Program-made: the position numbers and the translations under genes | Shown: piece by piece, positions 1 to 8,893 of the stretch | How the letters are laid out: each line of letters opens with the position of its first letter | How positions within the stretch are numbered: the stretch's first letter is position 1 | Assembly: GCF_001939045.1 (NCBI RefSeq) | Contig: NZ_MKIM01000028.1 | Coordinates: forward strand, 794,528-858,527 | Source of the DNA: Rhizobium oryziradicis | GTDB lineage: Bacteria; Pseudomonadota; Alphaproteobacteria; Rhizobiales; Rhizobiaceae | Direction of reading: 5' to 3' | Length of the DNA stretch: 64,000 bases | Notes under the pieces: model-generated | Told to the model about the DNA's origin: nothing | Databases searched by the model: none | The model's input: the letters and a program-made list of their open reading frames with translations, nothing else

Positions 1-36
1 TCCTTTAGAGAAGAACTATGCAAACCTGCAGAATGG

Positions 37-62
37 CCGGGAGCTCTAACCCGGATTTTTTC
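37..62 (+). terminator. Short rho-independent terminator
   Basis: A CCGGG/CCCGG stem with an eight-base loop is followed by ATTTTTTC. It would end a plus-strand transcript entering from before the window. The stem is short, so this is only moderately supported. Confidence 0.5.
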
Positions 63-225
63 ATTGTGCGTAAGCCGTCTGCGCTTCGTAAGCGAATTAC
101 TGAAACACAGATATCGCTGGCGGGTTGAAAAGCCCCTGCACTTTGGCAAATTTATCGCCAAAAATAACAACAAGACAAAGCCCGTCCGGCAGATCAGGCT
201 TCAAGACAGCATAAATCATTGCAGC

Positions 226-246
226 GCAGCGGGTACAACCCGCTGC
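226..246. other. Hairpin downstream of dksA
   Basis: GCAGCGGG and CCCGCTGC form a perfect 8-bp stem around TACAA, just past the dksA stop on the minus strand. There is no clear T run on either side, so it may stabilise the dksA mRNA end rather than act as a classical terminator. Confidence 0.35.
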
Positions 247-268
247 AAGCACCACAATAAATCTATAT

Positions 269-688
269 TCACTCGTCGCGGTAGACTTTTTCGCGACGCT
301 CGTGCCGTTCTTGCGCCTCAATCGAGAGGGTTGCAATAGGCCGGGCGTCAAGACGCTTCAAGCTGATAGGCTCGCCGGTTTCTTCACAGTAACCATAGGT
401 GCCTTCATCGATACGCTGCATCGCTGCGTCGATCTTGGCGATCAACTTGCGTTGCCTGTCACGCGCACGAAGCTCAATCGCCCGATCGGTCTCGGACGAA
501 GCGCGGTCTGCAAGGTCTGGGTGATTTGCACTTTCCTCAGCAAGGTGGCCAAGGGTTTCTTTTGCTTCTCTCAGAATGTCATTTTTCCAGGCAAGTAGTT
601 TTGCACGAAAATATGCACGCTGGTTAGCATTCATAAACTCATCGTCATCCGAGAGCACTGGCTCAATAAGATCGATCTTCTCACTCAA
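269..688 (-). CDS. dksA: DksA-family RNA polymerase-binding regulator lacking the zinc-finger cysteines
   Basis: The 139-residue product matches rhizobial DksA, which binds the RNA polymerase secondary channel and works with ppGpp in the stringent response. The coiled-coil tip motif DLADRA (D58, D61, A63) is present. The C-terminal finger keeps only one cysteine (C101); the other expected positions appear as T104, S122 and A125, so it should not bind zinc. I chose the TTG at 686-688 because AGGAG lies seven bases upstream and the N-terminus MSEKIDL then matches rhizobial homologues as I recall them. A longer in-frame ATG start at 745 exists but lacks such support. Confidence 0.88.
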   Translation of the reverse strand: MSEKIDLIEPVLSDDDEFMNANQRAYFRAKLLAWKNDILREAKETLGHLAEESANHPDLADRASSETDRAIELRARDRQRKLIAKIDAAMQRIDEGTYGYCEETGEPISLKRLDARPIATLSIEAQERHERREKVYRDE

Positions 689-968
689 CGCGATTCTCCT
701 GAAGAACATCTCTTGGCGGACGTATAGCCTTGAAAATTGTCTCATTCAAGCCTTACTCTTGCCTTTGTGTGATTTTTAAATTTGTCACAAAAATCGTCTA
801 AAGGACTATATTTTCATCATTTTAAAGTGAACTCCAAGAGGAGAGCATGGGGACTTGACAGCATTTTCCCGATCGCACTGATCGGGATTCAACCCTTTGC
901 GCATATAGCAGTTGACGCCGTACAAGCCCTCGGGATAGGCATAAACAGCTTCAACGGAAACCTCTCGC

Positions 969-1481
969 ATGATCGTTGTTTCTTCGTCTCTGTCGCGTAT
1001 TTACCTTTTGCGCCACGCCGAATCCGGGTGGCCAGAAAATGGGCAGAAGGACTTTGACCGCTCCTTGAGCGATGCAGGATATGCACAGGCAGAAGTGGTT
1101 ATGGACCAGGCCGCAGACCGAAATTATCGGCCCGATCTGGTTTTATGCTCAACCGCCGTGCGCTGTCGCCAAACCGCAGAAGCCGTGCGCCGCACACTTT
1201 GCGCAGAAGACATCCCGCTGCGCTATATTGATCAGCTCTACAACGGCGCTCTGAAGGTCTATCTGGAAATCCTGTCAGCAACAGACACGGCCAGCTCCGT
1301 GATGCTGATTGGCCATAACCCGACGATCAGCGAAACGCTGGAAACGCTGGTGGGTGCTGATCAGGTGGCAGCCGTGATTGCTCAGGGTTATCCGCCTTGC
1401 GGCCTTGCCGTACTGGAGCGCAATATTGATGCCTCGACCACAAAACCAGATTGGCGCGTGATTGATTTTCTTCAGGCCTAA
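969..1481 (+). CDS. SixA-like histidine phosphatase
   Basis: The 170-residue protein belongs to the histidine phosphatase (phosphoglycerate mutase-like) superfamily. The catalytic RHAESGW motif (R15, H16) and the second histidine motif GHNP (H116) are both visible. Small proteins with this layout resemble SixA, which removes phosphate from histidine of phosphotransfer proteins, but the substrate here cannot be told from sequence. It sits alone between dksA (divergent) and ycjX, 84 bp before the latter, and could share its transcript. Confidence 0.8.
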   Translation: MIVVSSSLSRIYLLRHAESGWPENGQKDFDRSLSDAGYAQAEVVMDQAADRNYRPDLVLCSTAVRCRQTAEAVRRTLCAEDIPLRYIDQLYNGALKVYLEILSATDTASSVMLIGHNPTISETLETLVGADQVAAVIAQGYPPCGLAVLERNIDASTTKPDWRVIDFLQA

Positions 1482-1565
1482 ATGTTTAGTCCCGGTTTAT
1501 AGGCTCTCTTCAATCCGCTCTCTGCAAACCCTATATGAGATGGAGAAGAAGAGGATACACTGAAC

Positions 1566-3047
1566 GTGCCGCCATCTCTGACCCGCTTTGCAGACGAAAC
1601 CCGGATTGCACTTGATAACCTGACCGACCGGGCCTCCAACCTGCTTTATCCCACCATACGCTTAGGTGTTACGGGCCTTTCGCGGGCAGGAAAAACCGTT
1701 TTCATCTCATCGCTGGTCCATAATCTGCTCAACGGCGGACGCTTGCCGCTGTTTGAACCGCTGCAATCAGGTCGCGTGGCCCGCGTTAGCCTAGAGCCGC
1801 AGCCAGATGATGCGGTGCCGCGCTTTCAATATGAAGATCACATCAGCGCGCTGGTGCGTGACCGTATCTGGCCGGATTCAACCCGCGCCATCTCGGAATT
1901 GCGGCTGGTGATTGACTATAAAAGCGCCAGCGGCTGGAACCGCATGTTTTCATCCGGCAAGCTTGCCATCGATATCGTCGATTACCCCGGCGAATGGCTG
2001 CTGGATTTGCCGCTGCTCAATCAGGATTATGCCACGTTTAGCGCCAGTACGGTGGCGCTGGCCAACACCGGCGTTCGGCAAGAGTTGGCAGCACAGTGGA
2101 TGCAATTGGCGCTGGGTGTTGATCCAGACGCACCCGCCGATGAAACGACTGCCAGAGCGCTTGCATCGGCTTTTGCCGATTACCTGAAAGCCTGCAAAGC
2201 AGATGAACGCTCTCTCTCCACGCTCCCGCCCGGTCGTTTCCTGATGCCCGGTGATCTTGATGGATCACCCGCCCTCACCTTTTCGCCCCTGCCGTTCCAG
2301 GCTGATAATAAAGTGGTTCGTGGATCATTGCGCGCCATGATGGAGCGGCGCTTTGAGGCCTATAAGTCTGTGGTGGTCAAACCGTTTTTCCGTGAGCATT
2401 TTGCACGGCTGGATCGCCAGATTGTCCTGGTCGATGCGTTGCAGGCCATCAATCGCGGCCCCGAGGCGGTGCAAGATCTGGAAAGGGCACTGGCCGATGT
2501 GCTGGCTTGTTTTCGCCCCGGCAATTCGAGCTGGCTGGCAAGTTTGGTCGGTCGCCGCATCGACAAGGTGCTGGTGGCCGCCACCAAAGCCGACCACCTG
2601 CACCACGAAAGCCACGAGCAATTGCAGGCCATCACCCGGCGTCTGGTTGACAGAGCGATCACCTCGATTGGCATGGCGGGTGCCGGTATTGAGGTGCTGG
2701 CCCTGGCATCGGTGCGAGCAACCCGCGAAGCAACGGTAAAGCAAGACGGCCATCTGCTGCCCGTGGTGGTGGGAACGCCGATGGCAGGCGAAACCATCGG
2801 ATCCCAGAGGTTTGATGGCCTGCGCAAAACGGCGGTCTTTCCCGGAGATTTGCCCCACAATATCGAGCCGCTGTTTCGCACAACACCGCTTGCAGCCGAG
2901 GTGCGTGATGGCGCTCTGCCCGACCTCAATATCATTCGCTTTCGTCCGCCGGAACTCGATGAAACCGGCGGCGGTATCAAGCTGTCCATTCCGCATATCC
3001 GGCTGGATCGCGCCTTGCAATTTCTGCTGGGAGATCGTCTCGCATGA
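1566..3047 (+). CDS. ycjX: YcjX-family P-loop ATPase/GTPase
   Basis: The 493-residue product is a YcjX-like (DUF463) nucleotide-binding protein. The P-loop GLSRAGKT spans residues 37-44, close to the N-terminus as usual for the family, and a DIVDYPGEW stretch follows. The start is a GTG preceded by a purine-rich GGAGAAGAAGAGG stretch. The stop overlaps the next ATG by four bases, so ycjX and ycjF are translationally coupled. The family is linked to envelope stress in enterobacteria; its biochemical role is not established. Confidence 0.88.
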   Translation: MPPSLTRFADETRIALDNLTDRASNLLYPTIRLGVTGLSRAGKTVFISSLVHNLLNGGRLPLFEPLQSGRVARVSLEPQPDDAVPRFQYEDHISALVRDRIWPDSTRAISELRLVIDYKSASGWNRMFSSGKLAIDIVDYPGEWLLDLPLLNQDYATFSASTVALANTGVRQELAAQWMQLALGVDPDAPADETTARALASAFADYLKACKADERSLSTLPPGRFLMPGDLDGSPALTFSPLPFQADNKVVRGSLRAMMERRFEAYKSVVVKPFFREHFARLDRQIVLVDALQAINRGPEAVQDLERALADVLACFRPGNSSWLASLVGRRIDKVLVAATKADHLHHESHEQLQAITRRLVDRAITSIGMAGAGIEVLALASVRATREATVKQDGHLLPVVVGTPMAGETIGSQRFDGLRKTAVFPGDLPHNIEPLFRTTPLAAEVRDGALPDLNIIRFRPPELDETGGGIKLSIPHIRLDRALQFLLGDRLA

Positions 3048-4144
3048 GCAAGCCACCACATGATGAGCGGCCCACGCCCCGCCGCCCCGCTGTATTTACG
3101 CTCGATGATGATGCACCGACAGCCACTGCGAAAGATGCGCAGACAAACCGCCCCGCCGAGGCCACCAAACGCCCACCCCGGACGTTTGCGCCAGACATTT
3201 CGATTACGCCGGATGCTGAAGACCCTTTTTTGCGTGAAATGACCGATGATGAGATTGTGCCGATTGCCACACCGCGCAAGCCCGGATTTTCCTTTGGCAA
3301 GCTGGCAATGGCGGCCTTTGGCACATTGCTGTCCCTAGCGGTGGGCATCTGGATTGATGATCTGATCCACAATCTTTTCACCCGTGCCGATTGGCTGGGC
3401 TACACAGCCTTAACCCTGCTTTCGCTTGGTCTTTTTGCGCTCTTCGTGGTGATTGCGCGGGAAGTGGCCGGGATATACCGGTTGAATGCCGTGCAGGCGA
3501 TCAAGGAGCGCGGCGCAGCACTTGCCCTGCAAGGCACCGCCAGTGAAGCGCGGCAGCTCGTCAAGGAAGTGGCGGCCCTCACCCGCCATCGCCCGGAAAC
3601 GGCGCGTGGCCGATCCGTGCTGGATGCAGCCGAGGGTGATATTATCGATGCACCGCATCTGATTGCTCTGGCTGAGCGCGAATTGCTGGGACCATTGGAT
3701 GCCAAGGCCCGCAACATGATCGTGCAATCATCCAAGCGCGTCTCTGTTGTCACCGCCATCAGCCCGCGTGCGCTGATGGATCTGGCCTATGTGCTGTTTG
3801 AAGTCGTGCGCCTCGTGCGTGGCATGGCCGAACTTTACGGCGGCCGCCCCGGCTCTTTTGGCATGATGCGACTGCTGCGTGATGTTTTCGCCCACCTTGC
3901 CGTGACCGGCTCAATTGCCATTGGCGATGGATTGGCACAGCAGGTTCTTGGTCATGGCTTGGCATCTCGGCTGTCGGCACGACTCGGCGAAGGTGTCATC
4001 AACGGGCTGATGACAGCAAGAATCGGCATCGCGGCCATGGATCTTTGCCGCCCGTTGACCTTCAAAGCGTTAAAGCGACCGGGGGTAAGCGATTTCGTTG
4101 GCGACCTGCGCCCTTCCATGGGAAAAGACGATAAGCCTCTGTAA
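3044..4144 (+). CDS. ycjF: YcjF/UPF0283 (TIGR01620) inner-membrane protein
   Basis: The 366-residue protein has a charged, proline-rich N-terminal 80 residues, two predicted membrane helices at about 86-106 and 117-138, and a soluble C-terminal DUF697-like domain. This is the standard layout of YcjF, the conserved partner of YcjX. The four-base ATGA overlap with ycjX supports joint expression and probably a shared function at the inner membrane. The function is unknown. Confidence 0.88.
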   Translation: MSKPPHDERPTPRRPAVFTLDDDAPTATAKDAQTNRPAEATKRPPRTFAPDISITPDAEDPFLREMTDDEIVPIATPRKPGFSFGKLAMAAFGTLLSLAVGIWIDDLIHNLFTRADWLGYTALTLLSLGLFALFVVIAREVAGIYRLNAVQAIKERGAALALQGTASEARQLVKEVAALTRHRPETARGRSVLDAAEGDIIDAPHLIALAERELLGPLDAKARNMIVQSSKRVSVVTAISPRALMDLAYVLFEVVRLVRGMAELYGGRPGSFGMMRLLRDVFAHLAVTGSIAIGDGLAQQVLGHGLASRLSARLGEGVINGLMTARIGIAAMDLCRPLTFKALKRPGVSDFVGDLRPSMGKDDKPL

Positions 4145-4293
4145 TACCATATTTTTCATCGTGCTTTCCATAGAGAGAATATGAGCTTTGGTTAAGACGG
4201 ATTGGGGTTCTCAGTGAAAAAGAAAGGAAATGTTAACCATCTTTGCGCTATAGATAGCCCATGAGTTTAGCTGTTCGCGCCAAGGAAAAGCCG

Positions 4294-4842
4294 ATGTCGC
4301 ACCGTTTTTTTTCGATCCTCGGAAGCCTGTCCGCTGCTTGCGTGATTGCTTTGCCGCTTTCTTCCGCAACTGCCGCCCAAAAAGATCGTGAGTTTTTTGA
4401 ATCCGCATCTGGCGTTTGGAGCGGTCCCGGTGAAATCGTCGCTGGCAAATATAAGGGTACAAAATTTAGCTGCAACCTCACAGGCGAGCCTGTTGATGGT
4501 GGCGATACCGGCATCAAGCTTGGTGGCACTTGCCGCGTTGGCGTGTTCTCGCAGCCCATGAACGCGGTTATCTCCATGAAAGGCGGCACTTACACCGGCC
4601 AATTCCTCGATGGTGCCAGCGGTAAGGGTCTCGATATTATTTCAGGCGAAGTGACTGGCAACAAAGCCGTTATGGGCATCAATCGCGCCAAATTGAATGG
4701 TGCCATGGTTGCCAGCATGCAAGACAACAAGGCGATCAATGTCACCATCTCGGTGAAGGTTGAAGAGCGCATGATCCCCGTGATCGGGCTTCGCCTCAAC
4801 CGTCAGGTTGATCAAGTCGCGGTTGGCTCCATCAAGAAATAA
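4294..4842 (+). CDS. Exported protein of unknown function
   Basis: The 182-residue product begins with a signal peptide (hydrophobic core up to about residue 28, then an ATAA cleavage-like site). The mature part is rich in glycine and has alternating hydrophobic residues, suggesting a beta-rich periplasmic protein. I start at the ATG at 4294, nine bases after AAGGA; the upstream in-frame ATG at 4261 would break the signal peptide. I do not recognise a named family, although similar proteins are common in Rhizobiaceae. It is followed by a strong terminator. Confidence 0.7.
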   Translation: MSHRFFSILGSLSAACVIALPLSSATAAQKDREFFESASGVWSGPGEIVAGKYKGTKFSCNLTGEPVDGGDTGIKLGGTCRVGVFSQPMNAVISMKGGTYTGQFLDGASGKGLDIISGEVTGNKAVMGINRAKLNGAMVASMQDNKAINVTISVKVEERMIPVIGLRLNRQVDQVAVGSIKK

Positions 4843-4861
4843 ACAGACGATCCAGACTTTT

Positions 4862-4900
4862 AAAAATCCCGCCGGTCAGAGATGAACGGCGGGATTTTTT
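4862..4900. terminator. Bidirectional rho-independent terminator
   Basis: AAAATCCCGCCG and CGGCGGGATTTT form a 12-bp stem with T runs available on both strands. It separates the plus-strand exported protein gene from the convergent folK gene and touches the folK stop codon. Confidence 0.85.
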
Positions 4901-5432
4901 ATGTATCAGCTTTTTTCCACCAGTCAGCCTTGGCATTGACTTGGGTAATATCCGTTGTCTCTACGCCCTCCAGCCATTGCGCCACTGATTTTCCCGACAC
5001 AATCCACTCTGCCGCAATATCTGCCAATGGCTGCAGCACAAATGCCCTCTCCAACATGCGCGGATGCGGAACAGACAGGTGCGGCTCTGCCACCACCTGA
5101 TCATCGTAGAGCAAAATATCAATATCCAGTGTGCGCGGCCCCCAGCGCTCCTTGCGAACCCGCTTCATCGAGCGCTCCAGACCCAGACAGGCATCCAGCA
5201 ATTGCGCCGGCGGCAATGTGGTTTTCACCAAAGCGCAGCAATTGAAAAAGTCGGCCTGATCCAGCTTGCCCCAGGGCGGCGTGCGATAGAGGCCGGAAAC
5301 AGCAAAAACTGCGCAATCACCGCGCTCATTCAGCGCCTTTAGCGCAAGCGCCATCGTCAAGGCCGGATCACCAATATTGCCGCCCAACCCAAGTGCTGCC
5401 GTCGCAGCGCAACACTCATTTATGGTGGTCAA
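4899..5432 (-). CDS. folK: 2-amino-4-hydroxy-6-hydroxymethyldihydropteridine pyrophosphokinase
   Basis: FolK transfers pyrophosphate from ATP to 6-hydroxymethyl-dihydropterin in folate synthesis. The protein shows the N-terminal ALGLGGNIGD motif, YRTPPWG, and the RWGPRTLDIDILLYDD signature with the catalytic acidic pair. The start is uncertain: the TTG at 5432 follows GAGG with good spacing and gives 177 residues, the usual size, and it overlaps the end of folB by 17 bases. No in-frame ATG lies close to the conserved region. Confidence 0.88.
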   Translation of the reverse strand: MTTINECCAATAALGLGGNIGDPALTMALALKALNERGDCAVFAVSGLYRTPPWGKLDQADFFNCCALVKTTLPPAQLLDACLGLERSMKRVRKERWGPRTLDIDILLYDDQVVAEPHLSVPHPRMLERAFVLQPLADIAAEWIVSGKSVAQWLEGVETTDITQVNAKADWWKKADT

Positions 5433-5784
5433 CGGAAACCTCAACATAATCCAGCATGCCGGTAATCGGCGCACTGGGTTTGCGCACCGTGATCTTGGCG
5501 CGCACAATGGGCTCAAACCGCGCGCAGAGTGACTTGGCAATGTCCAGCGCCAAAGCCTCAATCAAATAGCGGCGCTTGCCCGTGACAATTTCTTCGATCA
5601 CGTTGAAGGCCACGCCGTAATCCACGGTACCAGATAGTTCGTCGGTTTCCAGCGCTTCAGAAAACAACACTTCCAATTCAGCATCGACAAAAAAACGCTG
5701 ACCAAGAAACTCTTCCTGTTCATGAAAACCGTGGCGGGCAAAAAATCCGCAATTCTTCAAGGTGATTTTATAAACATCCGCCAT
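5416..5784 (-). CDS. folB: Dihydroneopterin aldolase
   Basis: The 122-residue product matches FolB, which converts dihydroneopterin to 6-hydroxymethyl-dihydropterin. It has the expected length and the family pattern: the N-terminal ITLKNCGFFARHGFHEQE segment, VDYGVAF in the middle and KPSAPI near the end. It lies between folP and folK on the same strand, an order that fits consecutive folate pathway steps. Confidence 0.9.
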   Translation of the reverse strand: MADVYKITLKNCGFFARHGFHEQEEFLGQRFFVDAELEVLFSEALETDELSGTVDYGVAFNVIEEIVTGKRRYLIEALALDIAKSLCARFEPIVRAKITVRKPSAPITGMLDYVEVSVDHHK

Positions 5785-5999
5785 TGAGCCATCCTTCCGC
5801 AGCGCCGCGCATCAACGCACAATCCACCGCCCTCGTTTAGGCTGTATCAAGTTCAGATTAAACCGGACAAAGCCTCATTTTTTCATTTTCACTTGGTTTT
5901 TCCAAAAAAGCCGGTGATCGCAGACCGCTGATACGGTTTCACTCATATTTTGGCGCATGCGCACTGTCGTTTCATCGAGGACAATGAGTGCGACATGCT

Positions 6000-6848
6000 C
6001 TAAATCCGGGCTTGCGCTGCCAACATCGCATCGGCAACCGCCAAAGCATCCCGATTGACCTTCACATTATGCACGCGAAACACGCTTGCGCCCTTCATGC
6101 GCAGCAACACAGAGGTGGCAGCCGTTGCATAATCGCGCTCAGCGGCATCACGCCCGCTCAATGTGCCCAAAAACCGCTTGCGCGACGTGCCCACCAGCAG
6201 CGGAAACCCAAGACCATGCAACTCTTCAAAACGCGCCATCAGATCCATGTTCGTCTCAACCGTTTCCTTGGCAAAGCCAAAGCCCGGATCAAGCGTGATC
6301 GTTGCGGGCAACACCTGAGCAGCCGCGGCAATGGCCAGCGAATTTTGGAAGAAGAGATTTTGATCAGCAATCGGGTCGGCAAGAACCTCGCGACCTCGCC
6401 CCGTATGCATCATGCAAATACCAGCACGAACATTGGCTGCAACCGCAGCAATCTCCGGCTCTCGTTGCAAACCATAGACATCATTGATGATGTGCGCGCC
6501 CGCCGTGAGCGCCAATCTGGCTGTCTCTGCCCGGTAGGTATCGATTGAAATCAAAGCATCCGTCTGTTTGGCAAGAGCCTCGATGACGGGCAACACCCGA
6601 TCCTGCTCTTGCGCTGCCGATACTGGCTCGGCCCCCGGACGGGTGGATTCTCCGCCAATATCGAGAATATCGGCCCCCTCTTCCAGGCAGCGCAACCCAA
6701 AGCTGACGGCATCTTCGACTGCCACATGATCACCGCCGTCTGAGAAGGAATCTGGCGTAACATTGACAATTGCCATCAGCCGCGCCTTCCCGCCAAGCGT
6801 GAGCGTGCGTCCATGGGCCAACAGCCAATCCCGGTCTGCAATCTTCAC
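6000..6848 (-). CDS. folP: Dihydropteroate synthase
   Basis: FolP condenses hydroxymethyl-dihydropterin pyrophosphate with p-aminobenzoate and is the sulfonamide target. The signature segments are present: MAIVNVTPDSFSDGG, DIGGESTRPGA, and a C-terminal GTSRKRFLG loop. I place the start at the GTG at 6848 because AAGGAAGAG precedes it and the N-terminus VKIADRDWLLAHGR then fits the family; an upstream ATG at 6908 would add 20 residues. A 215-bp gap separates it from folB. Confidence 0.9.
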   Translation of the reverse strand: MKIADRDWLLAHGRTLTLGGKARLMAIVNVTPDSFSDGGDHVAVEDAVSFGLRCLEEGADILDIGGESTRPGAEPVSAAQEQDRVLPVIEALAKQTDALISIDTYRAETARLALTAGAHIINDVYGLQREPEIAAVAANVRAGICMMHTGRGREVLADPIADQNLFFQNSLAIAAAAQVLPATITLDPGFGFAKETVETNMDLMARFEELHGLGFPLLVGTSRKRFLGTLSGRDAAERDYATAATSVLLRMKGASVFRVHNVKVNRDALAVADAMLAAQARI

Positions 6849-6990
6849 AATCTCTTCCTTACCCAAAGCCGTCACCGCACCGAATAAAGCAAACCGCGCA
6901 ATGGACATAAAGTTTTACCAAATCCAGGCGCGTTCTTGTTTGACCTGCTGCGCTCTATGCACCAAAGTAGATGGAGTTTCAATGTGATGG

Positions 6991-7629
6991 ATGCGATCTA
7001 TGATAAAAGCAAGCGGTGTCTCAACCTCTCTCACGCTTGCCCTTTTAACGCTCGTCACGACACCTGCTTTTGTTGCACAACAGGCCAACGCCCAAACAAT
7101 CGTACATAAATCCATCCGCTACTTCTCCATTGGCGGCAAGACCGCAGCTGAGCTTGATCGGCAATTGGAGACCAAAGGACCGCACACCCAAACCACCGGC
7201 AGCCGCCATCCCGGAGCCACCAAAATCAAATTTGGCGGCACAATGGACTACGTTCAACAAGGCGGCCGCTGCAAAATCGGTGACATAAAGGTCAAAGTTG
7301 CCATCACCCTTATCCTGCCAAAGTGGACAAACCGGCACAGGACCAATTCGGAACTTGCCCTGATATGGGACACTTTATCCTCCGATATCAAGCGGCACGA
7401 AGAGCGCCACGCGGAGATCGCAACGCAGCATGCAAGAGATCTCGACCGACGGCTCAAGGCGCTGCCGTCTGCCACAAACTGTCAGGTGTTGGCGCAAAAA
7501 GTCTCGGCGTTAACCGATCAGGTAACAGACGAGCACGACGCTGATCAATTGCGGTTTGACCGGATAGAGGCCATCAATTTCAACGCCCGAATTTTGCGCT
7601 TGCTTCATAACCGCATGCCAAAGCATTAA
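6991..7629 (+). CDS. DUF922-family secreted, zinc-protease-like protein
   Basis: The 212-residue protein has a signal peptide ending near AQQANAQ (about residue 35) and a single HEERH motif (H136, E137, H140) of the HExxH type, as in the DUF922 family of predicted secreted zinc-dependent proteases. The mature region begins with IRYFSIGGKTAAELDRQL, typical of the family. Protease activity is inferred only from the motif. It stands alone, divergent from folP. Confidence 0.75.
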   Translation: MRSMIKASGVSTSLTLALLTLVTTPAFVAQQANAQTIVHKSIRYFSIGGKTAAELDRQLETKGPHTQTTGSRHPGATKIKFGGTMDYVQQGGRCKIGDIKVKVAITLILPKWTNRHRTNSELALIWDTLSSDIKRHEERHAEIATQHARDLDRRLKALPSATNCQVLAQKVSALTDQVTDEHDADQLRFDRIEAINFNARILRLLHNRMPKH

Positions 7630-7815
7630 ACAGCCATCCGCAAAAGCCTTTCTGACGACAGGAAGAGCGGGCCCGCGCCACAACATCAGCATTTCACAAA
7701 ATGCTCTGGTCCAAAGCGACGGGTGTCAAGCTTCCAATGGTGGGAAATGACCCATTATTTCTTGCAGTATGACGTTAAGCAAATCTAATATATAAAGTTA
7801 TTCATGAAATTGCAT

Positions 7816-7910
7816 AGAGCATCGGCCGAAAAATAGGATCCGGTTTTCGGATCAAGCCGATGCGTAAACATAAACTGAGAGCATCGCGTCCGATTTTTGA
7901 TCCGGTGCTC
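7816..7910. repeat. Dispersed intergenic repeat, copy A
   Basis: This copy begins AGAGCATCGG, contains CCGAAAA and TTTTCGG arms, then CCGATGCG, and ends with a second hairpin closing in GGTGCTC. It shares this plan with copies at 19852, 29897, 34389, 44913 and 45755. The arms can fold into two adjacent stem-loops. Confidence 0.85.
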
Positions 7911-7939
7911 CAGCGTGTTCAGCATTCAGTTCAGTCTGT

Positions 7940-8054
7940 GTTGAGTTCCATCTGTTTCCCCGGTGCGTGCAAGGCTTGCAAGAATCCCTCCCATTGCACA
8001 CCACAATCGCACCAAATTGGCCTCGCTCCTCTGATGAGGAGCGAGGCATTTTTT
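7940..8054 (+). ncRNA. Candidate trans-acting small RNA with CU-rich motif
   Basis: A 430-bp gap without genes contains, on the plus strand, a structured segment ending in a very strong terminator (8020-8054). GGTGCG (7962-7967) pairs with CGCACC (8008-8013) and encloses the small hairpin TGCAAGGCTTGCA and an unpaired CCCTCCC (7986-7992). A CUCCC motif of this kind is an anti-Shine-Dalgarno sequence used by alphaproteobacterial small RNAs such as AbcR and NfeR. The nearest plus-strand gene ends 310 bp upstream. The 5' end is a guess, and no family is assigned. Confidence 0.55.
8020..8054 (+). terminator. Strong plus-strand terminator
   Basis: A perfect 12-bp stem, GCCTCGCTCCTC with GAGGAGCGAGGC around TGAT, is followed by ATTTTTT. 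The minus strand has no T run, so it serves the plus strand and not the ferredoxin gene, whose stop is at 8061. Confidence 0.88.
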
Positions 8055-8060
8055 AGCGCG

Positions 8061-8381
8061 TTAAGCTTGGCGCTCCGGCACATGCACAACCAGACCGTCT
8101 AACGCCGGAGCCACTTTGATTTGACAGGATAGCCGAGAATTGGGCCGCACATCGGCTGCAAAATCCAACATATCCTCTTCCATTGGCGCAGGGCCGCCAA
8201 CCTTTTCCACCCACGTTTCATCAACATAGACATGACAGGTGGCACAGGCGCACGCACCGCCACATTCCGCATCAATACCCGGAACCGAGTTGCGCACTGC
8301 ATTTTCCATGACCGTCGAACCATCAGCGGCATCGAAATCGTAACGGGTGCCGTCAAAGGCAATAATGGTCAGTTTTGTCAT
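8061..8381 (-). CDS. Adrenodoxin-type 2Fe-2S ferredoxin
   Basis: The 106-residue protein has the four cluster cysteines in the adrenodoxin pattern: C40, C46, C49 (Cx5Cx2C) and C86, with an extra C44 between. Such ferredoxins pass electrons in Fe-S cluster assembly or to cytochrome P450-type enzymes; the partner is not evident here. The start is the ATG at 8381, giving MTKLTIIAFDG. No isc genes lie beside it, although an IscU-like gene occurs about 30 kb away. Confidence 0.88.
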   Translation of the reverse strand: MTKLTIIAFDGTRYDFDAADGSTVMENAVRNSVPGIDAECGGACACATCHVYVDETWVEKVGGPAPMEEDMLDFAADVRPNSRLSCQIKVAPALDGLVVHVPERQA

Positions 8382-8524
8382 TTTTGCTGTCCGCAGGTTA
8401 GATTCATTCAAACACATCCGTCTTCCAACAAATCCACAAATCAGTCAACCGACAGCCAAATGCAAAAACCCGCGCCATCCATGGCGCACGAAGCTGCAAG
8501 CATACGTTAAAGTTGCAAGCCTGA

Positions 8525-8893
8525 TCAGACGCGGCAAATCTTGAGGATAAAATGCTCGGTTTCAACCACCGCCAATGTCACAGCCGCAATACGCGCTGCA
8601 TCCCCGCCGTGCTCTTCTATCGCGCCTGCAGCGCTGACCACGTGAAATGCACCAATGGCACTGGCTGCACCCTTGAGGCGATGGGCAATCGCCTTTTGAT
8701 CGGCATCACTTTCCGTCAAAGCCTGCAAGCATTTGCGTGCCTGCTTGGCAAACAATTGCAGCACCTCGATCTCAAGCTCTTTGTCGCCCATGGTTTGTGA
8801 CGCAAGATGGGGCAAATCGATAGGACTTGCCTTGCACGGACCATAGCCGTTTTCAACTTCTGGTGCCTCGAAGGCAATGTTTATGGCCACCAT
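8525..8893 (-). CDS. Hpt-domain phosphotransfer protein
   Basis: A single histidine phosphotransfer domain fills this protein of about 122 residues. The phosphoacceptor region HRLKGAASAIGAF has its histidine at about residue 71, preceded by helices typical of Hpt. It would relay phosphate between a hybrid kinase and a response regulator, neither of which is in this window. The start is uncertain between the ATG at 8893 and an upstream ATG at 8932; neither has a strong ribosome site. Confidence 0.8.
   Translation of the reverse strand: MVAINIAFEAPEVENGYGPCKASPIDLPHLASQTMGDKELEIEVLQLFAKQARKCLQALTESDADQKAIAHRLKGAASAIGAFHVVSAAGAIEEHGGDAARIAAVTLAVVETEHFILKICRV

Noticed and set aside
2325..3061. 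Two long minus-strand frames opposite ycjX (244 and 233 residues)
   Set aside because: They are shadows of the well-supported ycjX gene with no domain content and atypical composition.
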